Origin: Alphaproteobacteria bacterium
GTDB taxonomy: Bacteria > Pseudomonadota > Alphaproteobacteria > Caulobacterales > Caulobacteraceae
Reading direction: 5' to 3'
Length of the DNA stretch: 64,000 nt
Assembly (NCBI GenBank): GCA_018820205.1
Contig: JAHJOK010000075.1
Location: forward strand, 62,001-126,000
Below are positions 27,665-36,686 of this stretch, one piece after another; positions within the stretch are counted from its first letter, which is position 1, and each line of letters opens with the position of its first letter. The position numbers and the translations under genes were made by a program. Under the pieces are notes generated by a model. That model worked only from the letters and a program-made list of their open reading frames with translations. It did not search any database and was not told where the DNA came from.

Positions 27665-27841
27665 CTCCTCCCCGTTCGCTTCGCGAATGGGGAGGTGGCG
27701 CGGCGCGGCTTCGCGGCGTGACGGAGGGGGCGAGACGATCTTGGAGACCGGACTCCCTCATCGTCGATATCGAGTCGCCCCCTCCGTCTGCTCGCAAGGG
27801 CTCGCATCCACCTCCCCATCGCCGAAGGCGACGGGGAGGAG
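27665..27841. repeat. Large imperfect palindromic element A
   Basis: A roughly 177-bp nested inverted repeat between two genes. Outer arms CTCCTCCCCG...TGGGGAGGTGG match the reverse complement of the right end, and inner arms GACGGAGGGGGCGA pair with TCGCCCCCTCCGTC. Each outer arm is itself a hairpin. The structure looks like a dispersed palindromic (MITE-like) intergenic element. Confidence 0.8.
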
Positions 27842-27917
27842 ATGACGCTACGTCACCCGATTTTCTTTGCTAACCTGTCCGTCTGAGACGCAGGCACAGG
27901 CGTCAGGGAGACGACCC

Positions 27918-29096
27918 ATGGCCGATCTGGACACCTTCCGCGCCGAGACGCGCGCCTGGCTGGAGGCGAACTGCCCCGCCGAATGCCGGGGGCCCATCGA
28001 GAACGATGAGGACCGCGTCTGGGGCGGTCGCAACCCGACCTTCAAGACCCCGGCCCACAAACAGTGGATGGACGTCATGGCCGCGCGCGGCTGGACCGCT
28101 CCGCAATGGCCGACCGAGTATGGCGGCGGCGGGCTCGACCGCGAGGAGGCCAAGGTGCTGGCGTCGGAGATGCGCCGCATCGACGCCCAGATGCCCCTGT
28201 CGTCCTTCGGCATCTGGATGCTGGGCCCGGCCCTGCTGCAGTTCGGCACCGAAGAACAGAAGAAGCGCTTCCTGCCCGAGATCGTGCGCGGCGAGATCCG
28301 CTGGTGCCAGGGCTATTCCGAGCCCGGCGCCGGTTCCGACCTGGCCGCAGTCCAGACCCGCGCCGAAGACAAAGGCGATCACTGGATCATCAACGGCCAG
28401 AAGATCTGGACCTCGTATGCCGACAAGGCCGACTGGATCTTCTGCCTGATCCGCACCGATACCGAGGCGCCAAAGCATCTGGGCATCTCCTTCGTCCTGT
28501 TCGACATGGCCACGCCCGGCGTGACGACAAAGCCGATCGAGCTGATCTCGGGCAAGTCCGCCTTCTGCGAGACCTTCTTCGACGACGTCCGGGTCGAGAA
28601 GGAAAACCTGATCGGCACGCTGAACCGGGGCTGGGACGTGGCCAAGGCCTTGCTGGCCCACGAGCGCACCATGATCGGCGCCGTCGGCGACATGGGCCGT
28701 CCGATGAGCCAGGTCGCGGTCGATTCCATCGGTCTGGACGACACGGGCCGTCTCGACGAGCCGATGCTGCGCACCAAGATCGCCGAGCTCGAAATCGACG
28801 CGGCCGCCTTCCGCCTGTCGATGGAGCGGGTCGGCGATCAGGTGAAGGCGAAACAGGTGTCGCCCGCCATCGCCTCGATGCTGAAATACTACGGCTCGGA
28901 GCTGAACAAGCGCCGCCACGAACTGGCCATGGCCGCCGGCGGCTCGGACGCCCTGGAGTGGGAGAGCGACCGAACCAAGAAGGGGACGCCAGCCCGCGAC
29001 TGGCTGCGCACCAAGGCCAACTCGATCGAGGGCGGCACGTCCGAGGTCCAGCTGAACATCATCGCCAAACACCTGCTTCAGCTGCCGGGAGCCTGA
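27918..29096 (+). CDS. Acyl-CoA dehydrogenase, FadE-like (first of pair)
   Basis: A 392-residue FAD acyl-CoA dehydrogenase. Signatures: WCQGYSEPGAGSDLA and WIINGQKIWTSYADKADW for FAD and acyl-CoA contacts. The C-terminal stretch contains GGTSEVQLNIIAKHLL, in which the glycine-rich loop binds the partner FAD. It catalyses alpha,beta-dehydrogenation in beta-oxidation; chain specificity unknown. ATG preceded by AGGGAGA. A second ACAD gene follows after palindromic element B. Confidence 0.9.
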   Translation: MADLDTFRAETRAWLEANCPAECRGPIENDEDRVWGGRNPTFKTPAHKQWMDVMAARGWTAPQWPTEYGGGGLDREEAKVLASEMRRIDAQMPLSSFGIWMLGPALLQFGTEEQKKRFLPEIVRGEIRWCQGYSEPGAGSDLAAVQTRAEDKGDHWIINGQKIWTSYADKADWIFCLIRTDTEAPKHLGISFVLFDMATPGVTTKPIELISGKSAFCETFFDDVRVEKENLIGTLNRGWDVAKALLAHERTMIGAVGDMGRPMSQVAVDSIGLDDTGRLDEPMLRTKIAELEIDAAAFRLSMERVGDQVKAKQVSPAIASMLKYYGSELNKRRHELAMAAGGSDALEWESDRTKKGTPARDWLRTKANSIEGGTSEVQLNIIAKHLLQLPGA

Positions 29097-29107
29097 CACC
29101 CAGACGC

Positions 29108-29215
29108 CGTCATCCTCCGACTTGATCGGAGGATCGGACGGTCCGCCGATCGTGCGAAGACGCCGACGCACTGCCTGCACAACATCCGATCCTCGGATCA
29201 AGTCCGAGGATGACG
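29108..29215. repeat. Palindromic element B between two ACAD genes
   Basis: Terminal inverted repeats of 30 bp with few mismatches: CGTCATCCTCCGACTTGATC... at 29108-29137 and its near reverse complement at 29186-29215. Each arm is itself a hairpin (TCCGACTTGATCGGA; TCGGATCAAGTCCGA) in which two mismatches between the arms are compensated within each arm. It shares the GTCATCCTCCG end with element C. Confidence 0.85.
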
Positions 29216-29230
29216 GAGTGGAAGAACGAA

Positions 29231-30352
29231 ATGCCCCTGATCCTGACTGAAGAGCAGACCATGCTGAAGGAGGCCGCTGACGGTTTCCTGTCGGAAAACG
29301 CGCCCCTTTCGGCCTTCCGCAAGCTGCGGGACTCGCACGACGACGACGGCATCTCCCGCGACCTGTGGAAGGCGTTCGGCGAGATGGGTTTCGCCGGCGT
29401 CATCATCCCCGAGGAACACGGCGGCTCCGGCCTCGGCGCGGTCGAGGCGGGCATCGTGGCCGAAGGTCTGGGCCGCACCCTGACCCCCTCGCCCTATTTC
29501 GGCTCCAGCATCCTCGCCGCCCGGATCCTGATCGACGCCGCCTCCGCTGAGCAGCAGGCGGCCTGGCTGCCCCGGATCTCGGCGGGCGAGGCCATCCTGT
29601 CGCTGGCGCTGGATGAAGGCCCCAAGCACCAGCCCTCGCGCATCGCCACGACGGCCGAGCGCAGCGGCAACGGCTTCAAGCTGAACGGGGCCAAGGGCTT
29701 CGTGCTGGACGGCCATATCGCCGACGCCCTGATCGTCGCCGCCAAGACTGACGCCGGTACGACCCTGTTCCTCGTCGATCCCAAGACCTCGGGCATCGAG
29801 ATCGAACGCACCGTCATGGTCGACGCCCACAACGCCGCCCGCATCACCCTGACCGACGTCCAGGTCGACGCCGACGCGGTGATCGGCGATGTCGACGCAG
29901 GCGACGCCGCTCTGGAGGGCGCGCTGAACCTCGGCCGCGCCTGCGCCGCCGCCTGCCTGACCGGCGCCGGCGACCAGGCCTTCCTGACCACGGTCGAATA
30001 CCTCAAGACCCGCAAACAGTTCGGCAAGCTGATCGGCGAGTTCCAGGCCCTGCAACACCGCGCCGCCCACCTGTTCACCGAACTGGAACTGGCCAAGGCG
30101 GCGGTGCTGGGCGCCCTGCAACGCCTCGACGCCGACGCACCGAAAGCCGACCTCGCCGTCTCGGTCGCCAAGGCCAAGGCCGGCCGGGTCGCCGAACTGG
30201 CCGTCCAGGAAGCGGTCCAGATGCACGGCGGCGTCGGCATGACCGACGAGTTCGACGTGGGCCTCTACATGAAGCGCGTCCGGGTGCTGAACGAACTGCT
30301 CGGCGACGCAGGGTTCCATGCCGAAAAGCTGGCGCGGGCGGGGGGATACTAA
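29231..30352 (+). CDS. Acyl-CoA dehydrogenase (second of pair)
   Basis: A 373-residue acyl-CoA dehydrogenase-fold protein. N-terminal ITEEQTMLKEAADGFL-like LILTEEQTMLKEAADGFL, middle DEGPKHQPSRIATTAE instead of a strong ExGxGSD FAD motif, and C-terminal VQMHGGVGMTDEFDVGLYMKR. The middle domain is more divergent than in the upstream ACAD, a pattern seen in heteromeric ACAD pairs. The ATG at 29231 is preferred because the upstream ATG at 29210 lies within palindromic element B. Confidence 0.85.
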   Translation: MPLILTEEQTMLKEAADGFLSENAPLSAFRKLRDSHDDDGISRDLWKAFGEMGFAGVIIPEEHGGSGLGAVEAGIVAEGLGRTLTPSPYFGSSILAARILIDAASAEQQAAWLPRISAGEAILSLALDEGPKHQPSRIATTAERSGNGFKLNGAKGFVLDGHIADALIVAAKTDAGTTLFLVDPKTSGIEIERTVMVDAHNAARITLTDVQVDADAVIGDVDAGDAALEGALNLGRACAAACLTGAGDQAFLTTVEYLKTRKQFGKLIGEFQALQHRAAHLFTELELAKAAVLGALQRLDADAPKADLAVSVAKAKAGRVAELAVQEAVQMHGGVGMTDEFDVGLYMKRVRVLNELLGDAGFHAEKLARAGGY

Positions 30353-30355
30353 ATT

Positions 30356-30531
30356 CTTTCGTCATCCTCCGGCAAGCCGCGCCTTCGCGGCGCAGACCGG
30401 GGGACCCAGCGGCGCGCGCGAGCGCGAACCTGTCGCGCGCACGATGCGTCCGATATCCTCCCTGAACAGGTCGCCTTCGGCGCCGCTGGGTCCCCCGGTC
30501 TTCGCTGCGCTACGCCGGAGGATGACGAAAG
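30356..30531. repeat. Palindromic element C
   Basis: A 176-bp element with perfect 18-bp ends CTTTCGTCATCCTCCGGC (30356-30373) and its reverse complement (30514-30531). Internal arms GACCGGGGGACCCAGCGGCG pair with their complement. Same GTCATCCTCCG terminus as element B, so the two are members of one family. Confidence 0.88.
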
Positions 30532-30596
30532 AGAAATACAGGTGAGGTGACGCTCCGCCTTCCCCCCGCTAAACCTCCCTCAGGGAGACGACACGC

Positions 30597-31892
30597 ATGA
30601 CGCTGAACAGCGCGACCTACCTTTCCGGCTTCGGCAATCATTTCGCCACCGAGGCGGTCCCCGGCGCCCTGCCGGTCGGCCGGAACTCACCGCAGAAGAC
30701 GCCCATGGGGCTGTATTCCGAACAGCTCAGCGGCACCGCCTTCACCGCGCCCCGGTCCGAGAACCGGCGCAGCTGGCTGTATCGCCTTCGCCCCTCGGCC
30801 CAGCACCCCGCCTATCAGCCGTTCGATCAGGGCCGCGTCCGGTCCGGTCCGTTCACCGACGCCCCGCCCAGTCCCAACCGCATGCGCTGGGATCCTCTGA
30901 GCCTCCCGGAACCGGCGACCGACTGGGTCGAGGGGCTGGTCACCTATGGCGGCAACGGCGATGCGGACGTGCAGGCGGGCGTCGGCATCCACCTGTACGC
31001 CGCCAACCGGTCGATGACCGACCGGGTCTTCTACGACGCCGACGGCGAGCTGCTGATCGTGCCGCAGCAGGGCGACCACGCCTTCGTCACCGAGTTCGGC
31101 CGCATCGACGCCGAGCCCGGACACATCGTCGTCATCCCGCGCGGCGTCCGCTTCCGGGTCGAGTGCGATGGACCCATCAAGGGCTACGTCTGCGAGAACT
31201 ACGGCGCCCCCTTCCGCCTGCCGGACCTGGGTCCGATCGGCTCCAACGGCCTGGCCAATCCGCGGGATTTCGAGACCCCGGTCGCGGCCTTCGAGGACGT
31301 CAGCCGCCCCACCGAATGCGTGCAGAAGTTCGGCGGGCGGCTGTGGGTCACGACCTTCGACCATTCGCCGCTGGACGTGGTCGCCTGGCATGGGAACAAC
31401 GCCCCGTACCGCTGGGACACGGCGCGGTTCAACACCATCAATACTGTCAGTTTTGACCACCCGGACCCGTCCATCTTCACCGTCCTGACCAGCCCGTCCG
31501 ACACGCCGGGCACGGCCAACTGCGACTTCGTCATCTTCCCGCCGCGCTGGATGGTGGCCGAGGACACCTTCCGGCCGCCCTGGTTCCACCGGAACGTCAT
31601 GAGCGAGTTCATGGGGCTGGTCGCCGGCGCCTATGACGCCAAGGAGGGCGGGTTCGCTCCCGGCGGCGCCAGCCTGCACAACTGCATGAGCGGCCACGGC
31701 CCGGATCAGGCCAGCTATGACAAGGCGGTGGCGGCGGAACTGAAACCGCACAAGATCACTGACACCCTCGCCTTCATGTTCGAGACCCGGTTCCCGATCC
31801 GGACCACGGAATGGGCGCAAACGAGCCCGACGATGCAGCTCGACTACGACGACGTCTGGACCGGGTTCGCCAAGGGCGATGTCGGCCAATAG
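30597..31892 (+). CDS. hmgA: Homogentisate 1,2-dioxygenase
   Basis: A 431-residue iron dioxygenase that opens the homogentisate ring to maleylacetoacetate in tyrosine/phenylalanine catabolism. Recognised from [37 protein letters not shown] and the iron-binding region [13 protein letters not shown] and [15 protein letters not shown] (histidines and glutamate). Full length. No maiA or fahA follows in this window. Confidence 0.95.
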   Translation: MTLNSATYLSGFGNHFATEAVPGALPVGRNSPQKTPMGLYSEQLSGTAFTAPRSENRRSWLYRLRPSAQHPAYQPFDQGRVRSGPFTDAPPSPNRMRWDPLSLPEPATDWVEGLVTYGGNGDADVQAGVGIHLYAANRSMTDRVFYDADGELLIVPQQGDHAFVTEFGRIDAEPGHIVVIPRGVRFRVECDGPIKGYVCENYGAPFRLPDLGPIGSNGLANPRDFETPVAAFEDVSRPTECVQKFGGRLWVTTFDHSPLDVVAWHGNNAPYRWDTARFNTINTVSFDHPDPSIFTVLTSPSDTPGTANCDFVIFPPRWMVAEDTFRPPWFHRNVMSEFMGLVAGAYDAKEGGFAPGGASLHNCMSGHGPDQASYDKAVAAELKPHKITDTLAFMFETRFPIRTTEWAQTSPTMQLDYDDVWTGFAKGDVGQ

Positions 31893-31905
31893 CCAAGGAT
31901 CGCCC

Positions 31906-32277
31906 ATGCGCCTGCTGATCGCCGCCCTCGCCCTGGGCCTGACCGCCGCCTGTTCGCCGATGGCGAGCCAGGCGCCCGACGCCGCCGCCCCGGCCCAGTC
32001 CGTCCCGAGCCAGTCCGCCGAGGCCGCCTGCGCCGCCCGGGGCGGGTCGCTGCAGCGGGTCGGCCGGCTTCAGTCGGTCCAGTGCGTCATCGCCTATGCC
32101 GACGCCGGCCAGCGCTGCACCGACGGCGACGACTGCCGGGGCGACTGCGTCATGGCCGAGACGGGGGCCCCGGCCGGCGCCGCCGCGACGGGCCAGTGCG
32201 CCGCCGACAGCAACCGCTTCGGCTGCATGACCCGGGTCGAGGACGGCAAGGCCGACGCGACGCTCTGCATCGACTGA
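31906..32277 (+). CDS. Cysteine-rich lipoprotein
   Basis: A 123-residue lipoprotein with lipobox LTAAC (about residues 14-18). The mature part holds eight cysteines in CAARGG, QCVIAY, RCTDGDDCRGDC, QCAA, GCMT and LCID, suggesting disulfide-bonded loops in the periplasm. The CTDGDDCRGDC region resembles repeats of small calcium or eight-cysteine modules but no family is certain. Confidence 0.7.
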   Translation: MRLLIAALALGLTAACSPMASQAPDAAAPAQSVPSQSAEAACAARGGSLQRVGRLQSVQCVIAYADAGQRCTDGDDCRGDCVMAETGAPAGAAATGQCAADSNRFGCMTRVEDGKADATLCID

Positions 32278-32286
32278 CCCGACCGC

Positions 32287-33090
32287 ATGACCCTGCCCGA
32301 GATCGCCGGCCTGCTGGGGCTGAACCTGGCCCTGCTGGTCGCGGCCATGCTGGGCCTGTGGACCCTGGCCCTGAGGCTGAAGGACGTCAGCTTCGTCGAC
32401 GGGGTCTGGCCCCTGGGGATGCTGTTCCTGGCCCTGGTCACCTTCGCCCGCACCGACGGCGACGCGGTGCGCAAGGGGCTGCTGCTGTGGCTCTGCGGCG
32501 TCTGGGCCCTGCGGCTGGGCTGGCACCTGCTGAAGCGGTGGCGCGGCCACGGGGCGGACGGCCGCTATACCGACATCGTCGAGACCCAGGAGAAGAACCA
32601 CGGCTGGTCCTTCGGCAAGACGGCCCTGCTGATCGTCTTCCTGCCCCAGGCCGTGCTGGGCTGGCTGACCTCGCTTCCGGTGCAGCTGGGACAGGTCCAG
32701 CCCGCGCCGCCGATCGGCTGGATCGGCTGGATCGGGGCCTGTATCGTCGTGGTCGGCATCGCCTTCGAGAGCATCGGCGACGCCCAGCTGTCGGCCTTCA
32801 AGAAAGACAGCAAAAACAAGGGCAAGGTGCTGGACACCGGCCTGTGGCGCTATACCCGCCACCCCAACTATTTCGGCGACGCCTGCGTCTGGTGGGGGCT
32901 GTGGCTGATCGCGGCCGAGACCGGCTGGGTCGGCGTCGTCTCCATCGGCGGGCCGATCTTCCTGACCTTCACCCTGACGAAATGGTCGGGCATCGGCATC
33001 ACCGAGAAATCGACGGCCAAGACCAAGCCGAAATACGCCGACTATGTGCGCCGGACCAGCGCCTTCATCCCGATGCCGCCGAAACGCTGA
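32287..33090 (+). CDS. DUF1295 membrane methyltransferase/steroid-reductase-like protein
   Basis: A 267-residue membrane protein with six or more helices. TGLWRYTRHPNYFGDACVWWGLWL is the hallmark of DUF1295 proteins, related to steroid 5-alpha-reductase C-terminal and isoprenylcysteine methyltransferases. YADYVRRTSAFIPMPPK closes the family core. Substrate unknown. The last 26 bases overlap the convergent gene. Confidence 0.88.
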   Translation: MTLPEIAGLLGLNLALLVAAMLGLWTLALRLKDVSFVDGVWPLGMLFLALVTFARTDGDAVRKGLLLWLCGVWALRLGWHLLKRWRGHGADGRYTDIVETQEKNHGWSFGKTALLIVFLPQAVLGWLTSLPVQLGQVQPAPPIGWIGWIGACIVVVGIAFESIGDAQLSAFKKDSKNKGKVLDTGLWRYTRHPNYFGDACVWWGLWLIAAETGWVGVVSIGGPIFLTFTLTKWSGIGITEKSTAKTKPKYADYVRRTSAFIPMPPKR

Positions 33091-33646
33091 CGTCGGTCTG
33101 GGGCCACGCCTCCGCCGCCCCCTCGGGCAGGCCGTGTTGCGCCCGCCACGTCGCCCGGTTCAGCCGCACCATCGCCCAGGTCATGGCCGCGACCGACCCC
33201 ATCCGCCCCTCGGCGTCCCAGATCGCCCCGGCCCAGTCCTGCCTCGCATTCCGCTCCCGGTCGTCCGCCGCGACCTCGGCGCCCAGATGCTCGGCCCGCC
33301 AGTGCAGCACGAAGGGCAGATGCCACAGCGGCACATCCTCCGGCCGCTTCCCGACCAGCCCCGCCGCCAGGGCCCGCGCCAGATCCCGCTCCTCTCCCAG
33401 CCTCGCCTCGAACGCATCGACCTTGTTTTGCGCGAACATGGCCCATCCCTCGGCCGGCTCGACCGGCCCATAGACGGGATTCGGCCGTTTCCACCCCTCC
33501 GCCTCGCGCCGCTTCCATAGGGCCGGCACGCCGACGTCATACCGTTTCGCCACCGACCGCGCCGTCTCCCCGCCCTCCCACGCCTTCCGCGCCTCGGCCC
33601 AGACGGCCTCGGGACGGATCTTGCGGCGGGTGGGGGCGTCGGTCAT
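33065..33646 (-). CDS. Hypothetical protein with HTH-like N-terminus
   Basis: A 193-residue protein. Residues about 15-50 (EARKAWEGGETARSVAKRYDVGVPALWKRREAEGW) look like a helix-turn-helix of the transposase/terminase-small-subunit sort. The middle (GWAMFAQNKVDAFEARLGEE) is helical and acidic. Function unknown. It lies at the left flank of the integrase island and is likely chromosomal. Confidence 0.6.
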   Translation of the reverse strand: MTDAPTRRKIRPEAVWAEARKAWEGGETARSVAKRYDVGVPALWKRREAEGWKRPNPVYGPVEPAEGWAMFAQNKVDAFEARLGEERDLARALAAGLVGKRPEDVPLWHLPFVLHWRAEHLGAEVAADDRERNARQDWAGAIWDAEGRMGSVAAMTWAMVRLNRATWRAQHGLPEGAAEAWPQTDVSVSAASG

Positions 33647-33659
33647 GGGCGCAGGAGTA

Positions 33660-33844
33660 GCGCGCGGGGGCGTCAGGGACGGACGTACCCTCCCTCTCCC
33701 TATGGGATAAAGCTAGAGCACTAAACTACTAGAAAATATCGACATTATTTGCTATAATATTGCTACACGATGTATGCACGTCACGGCAGATCAATGACTT
33801 AGAGCCGCTATGTGCACAAAATCTGCACGACGATGGAGGCTGTC
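33660..33844. other. AT-rich left island edge with arm-like repeats
   Basis: The base composition drops sharply after 33700 in a 180-bp stretch before the integrase. Repeated CTACACGA and TGCACG words (CTACACGATGTATGCACG at about 33762 and TGCACAAAATCTGCACG at about 33813) resemble tyrosine-recombinase arm sites. Similar words recur at 60467-60487. No tRNA gene was found here. Confidence 0.4.
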
Positions 33845-35272
33845 ATGGCGTTTGTCACGGATAAGGAAGAGTTGAAGCCCGGACTGGTCATTTTCCGGCG
33901 CGGTGATTTGCAGACGCGGGATTGGTACTGCCGCGTTCGGCTGCCGAAGGCGACGCGCTATAAAACCATTGCCTTGAAGACGCCGGACATCACGACGGCG
34001 CGAACCCTGGCCTACGACCACGAAAGCGAAGTCCGCTTTGCGTTGAAGCGCAATCTGCCGGTGTTCAACCGCCCGTTCTCAGCTGTGGCGAAAGACTACA
34101 TAGCAGAACAGAGACTGCGCGCGCAGCGCGGCGAGATCACCATTGGCCGCGTGAAGCTCATCGAGTCGGTCGTGAAGAACCAACTCAACCCCTACGTCGG
34201 CAAGACCCAGATCGATCTGATCGCTCTGGACCGTTGGCAGAACTACCCGTCCTGGCGGCGGTCGCTAGGTCAGGGCCGCATGACCCGCCACGGCAATGTG
34301 CGTCCGATGACGGAGGTGGAACGCTCTGCCGCCAAAGAGGTCGCCGAGGGCAAGGCTGCGGAGAAGCGGCGCCGGAGCGGCAAGGAGCCCGACGCGAACA
34401 CCAAAGCGGAGCAGACGGACTGGATCATCGTTAGCGACGCCACCATCCGGTTCGAAATGAAGATCTACCGGGCCATCATCAACAACGCTGTTTCGAAACA
34501 GGAAGCCCCGCCTCATCACCGGATCGAGGGCATGCCGTCGCTTGAGAAGCAGCGCCGGGATGCCTTTTCGCTGGAGGAATACCGTCGCCTCCATACCCAC
34601 GCCCGCACCAAGTGGGCGGACGCCGCGAAGACCGAAACCGCCCGCTGGTACCGGGCCATGGTTTATCAATTCGTTCTGATCATGTGCAACACGGGCATGC
34701 GGCCCTCAGAGGCGCGGAACCTGCGTTGGCGCGACTTGATGGAGGCGACGGACAAGAATGGCCAGCCAGTGACGGTGTTGTCCGTGCGCGGCAAGGGGAA
34801 GTCCCGCCAGCTTGTCGCGCCGAGCGGGAACGTGGGAAAGTACCTGGACCGCATCCGGACCATCGCGGTAAGCACCGCGCCCGAAGCTCCAGTGTTTAGC
34901 AGTGCGACCGGCACGATGGAACGCAACCTCTACAAGACCTTTATCGCCGACCTTCTGGACGACGCCAATCTCCGCGTCGGTCCATCCGGCATTCTGCGCT
35001 CGACCTATTCGTTCAGGCACACCTACGCCACCATCCGCCTGACCGAGGGCGTCAGCGAGTTGTTGCTGGCCGAGCAGATGGGAACATCGGTGCAGATGAT
35101 CCAGGAGCACTACGGCCACGTGGACACCATCAAACACGCCGACCTCGTGTTGCAGGGCATGAGCGATTGGGAGCCGCAGGAGCCGGTCATCCCAACAGAC
35201 GAAAAGCAAACCCTTCAGGCCAAACGAAACGCCCGCGCGAAGATCACTACCGAGCCGCGCAAGCCCCATTGA
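33845..35272 (+). CDS. Tyrosine-recombinase-type integrase
   Basis: A 475-residue site-specific integrase. N-terminal arm-binding and SAM-like parts (about 1-150), a charged insert rich in Lys and Glu (KEVAEGKAAEKRRRSGKE), and a catalytic domain: Arg box NTGMRPSEARNL, lysine in VRGKGKSRQ, and YSFRHTYAT (Arg-His) then HYGH. A tyrosine at the usual spacing after HYGH (DTIKHADLV) is not visible. The ATG at 33845 has GGAGG at ideal distance; a GTG at 33812 and an ATG at 33833 are in frame. It marks the left end of the island. Confidence 0.88.
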   Translation: MAFVTDKEELKPGLVIFRRGDLQTRDWYCRVRLPKATRYKTIALKTPDITTARTLAYDHESEVRFALKRNLPVFNRPFSAVAKDYIAEQRLRAQRGEITIGRVKLIESVVKNQLNPYVGKTQIDLIALDRWQNYPSWRRSLGQGRMTRHGNVRPMTEVERSAAKEVAEGKAAEKRRRSGKEPDANTKAEQTDWIIVSDATIRFEMKIYRAIINNAVSKQEAPPHHRIEGMPSLEKQRRDAFSLEEYRRLHTHARTKWADAAKTETARWYRAMVYQFVLIMCNTGMRPSEARNLRWRDLMEATDKNGQPVTVLSVRGKGKSRQLVAPSGNVGKYLDRIRTIAVSTAPEAPVFSSATGTMERNLYKTFIADLLDDANLRVGPSGILRSTYSFRHTYATIRLTEGVSELLLAEQMGTSVQMIQEHYGHVDTIKHADLVLQGMSDWEPQEPVIPTDEKQTLQAKRNARAKITTEPRKPH

Positions 35273-35556
35273 TGTCCTGCCCTTCGCCGCCGAGGATCAC
35301 GCGCCGAGTTCGGCGCGCCGCTGGTGGCGAAAGGCTGGGTCTATGTCTCGCCATACGTCTGATGCGCAGCCTGCGCCCTTGATCGGCCGTCTGGCAAAGC
35401 AGGCCGGTGGAGCAAGCCGCGTCGAGTTCGATGCGGCCCGCCGGTCTGCGTCTTCCGCAGCTAAGCCCCCGCGCGCCGTGGCGCTCTTCGAGGGGTTTAG
35501 CAAGGGCCTTCTATTGTAAGGCCTCACTGACAACACTTCATCGACGTCGATGAGCG
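35273..35556. other. Degenerate stretch after integrase
   Basis: No intact family gene is recognised. Two short coding-like fragments are visible. One ends EFGAPLVAKGWVYVSPYV at a stop near 35360. The other (35343-35519, 58 residues, starting MSRHTSDAQPAPLIGRL) is a possible small gene. A hairpin GGCCTT-N7-AAGGCC (35505-35523) follows and could terminate transcription from the integrase. These are probably remnants left by insertions. Confidence 0.3.
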
Positions 35557-36551
35557 GTAAGCGCTGTTCTCAGGCCACGGCGCGGATGGGCGCGACGTAG
35601 GCCCTGGGCAGGAGCTGGTCGAGCCAGCTGTTGGGATGGCCCTGGACGATACGGGTGATGACATCAGTGATGTAGCCCTGCGGGTCGATGCCGTACAGCT
35701 TGCAGGTCTTGATCAGCGAGGCCAACACCGCCCAGTGTTCGCCGCCGCCGTCGGAGCCGGCGAAGAGGGCGTTCTTGCGGTTGAGCGCGATTGGCCGGAT
35801 GGAGCGCTCAACGATATTGGAGTCGATCTCGACGCGGCCATCGTCGAGGAAGAGACTGAGCCCGTCCCATCGGCGAGTGCATAGCGGATCGCCTCGGCGA
35901 GCTTGCCCGAGGCCTTCAGTCGTTCCAGCAGCCGGGTGTGCAAGGGCTTGAGCAGCCAGGCGGCGCGGCCGGTCCAGTCGGCCAGGGTCGAGCGGTCCAG
36001 GGCGATCCCCTGCGGGCGTAAATCTGGGCTTGGCGATAGAGCGGCAGGTGGTCGGCGTACTTGAACTTCTCGCGCACATGCTGGATCACCTTCGACGATC
36101 TGGGGACCACCTCCAGCGTCTCGGTGACGTCCTCGCCGAGCTTGCTCAGGCGCGTGCCCCCGCAGAACAGACAGACGCCGGATCCCGGCACGAGGACCCG
36201 CTCTCGGGGCAGATGCTCCGGGAACGGCTTGCGGGCGGGCCGCCGGCGCGTGAAGGCCGCCACCGTCGTGGTCTCGGCGGCAGCCGCCTCGGCGGCGATC
36301 TCGTCCTCGGTGGCCGAGGCCTCCAGCTCTTCGAGCTGCAGCTCCATCTGATCCAGCAGCCGGCCGGTGCGCTCGGCGTGCGCGCCGTACCGCTGACGGT
36401 TGAGCTTGGCGAGCTCCAGCTTCAGATGCGCGATCAGGGCCTGGTCATCGGACCGCTGGGCGCTGGCCTCGGCGAGCTCAGTCTGTGCCCTCGCCAACGC
36501 CGCCTTCAGCGCTTCAAGGTCTTGCGCGGCGGGGGTCGGCTCGGCGTCCAT
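35557..36551 (-). pseudogene. Decayed IS66-type transposase (TnpC)
   Basis: The N-part (residues from MDAEPTPAAQDLEALKAALA) shows the coiled coil and zinc-finger-like CLFCGGTRLSKLGED, then VREKFKYADHLPLYRQAQIY. From about 36040 the frame breaks and the DDE catalytic centre of roughly 150 residues is missing. Pieces in other frames (LKASGKLAEAIRYALA, then DDGRVEIDSNIVERSIRPIA and DQLLPRAYVAPIRAVA) continue the TnpC C-terminus to 35570. IS66 partner genes tnpA and tnpB are absent. A GTAAGCGC typical of IS66 ends lies at 35557; the other end was not found. Confidence 0.85.
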
Positions 36552-36686
36552 GACTCGGATAGAATCATGAAACTCGCCGCTTGAGGCGCCCCTATCTGCA
36601 CGCCCCGGTCTCCCCATGTCGGACGTGAGCGCTGATAACGGCAGGTCGCCGGGGCCTGTCAACGAAACGAACGTGTTCGCCGATAC

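Noticed and set aside
29210..29230. Upstream ATG for the second acyl-CoA dehydrogenase
   Set aside because: It lies inside palindromic element B; MPLILTEEQ at 29231 matches the family start.
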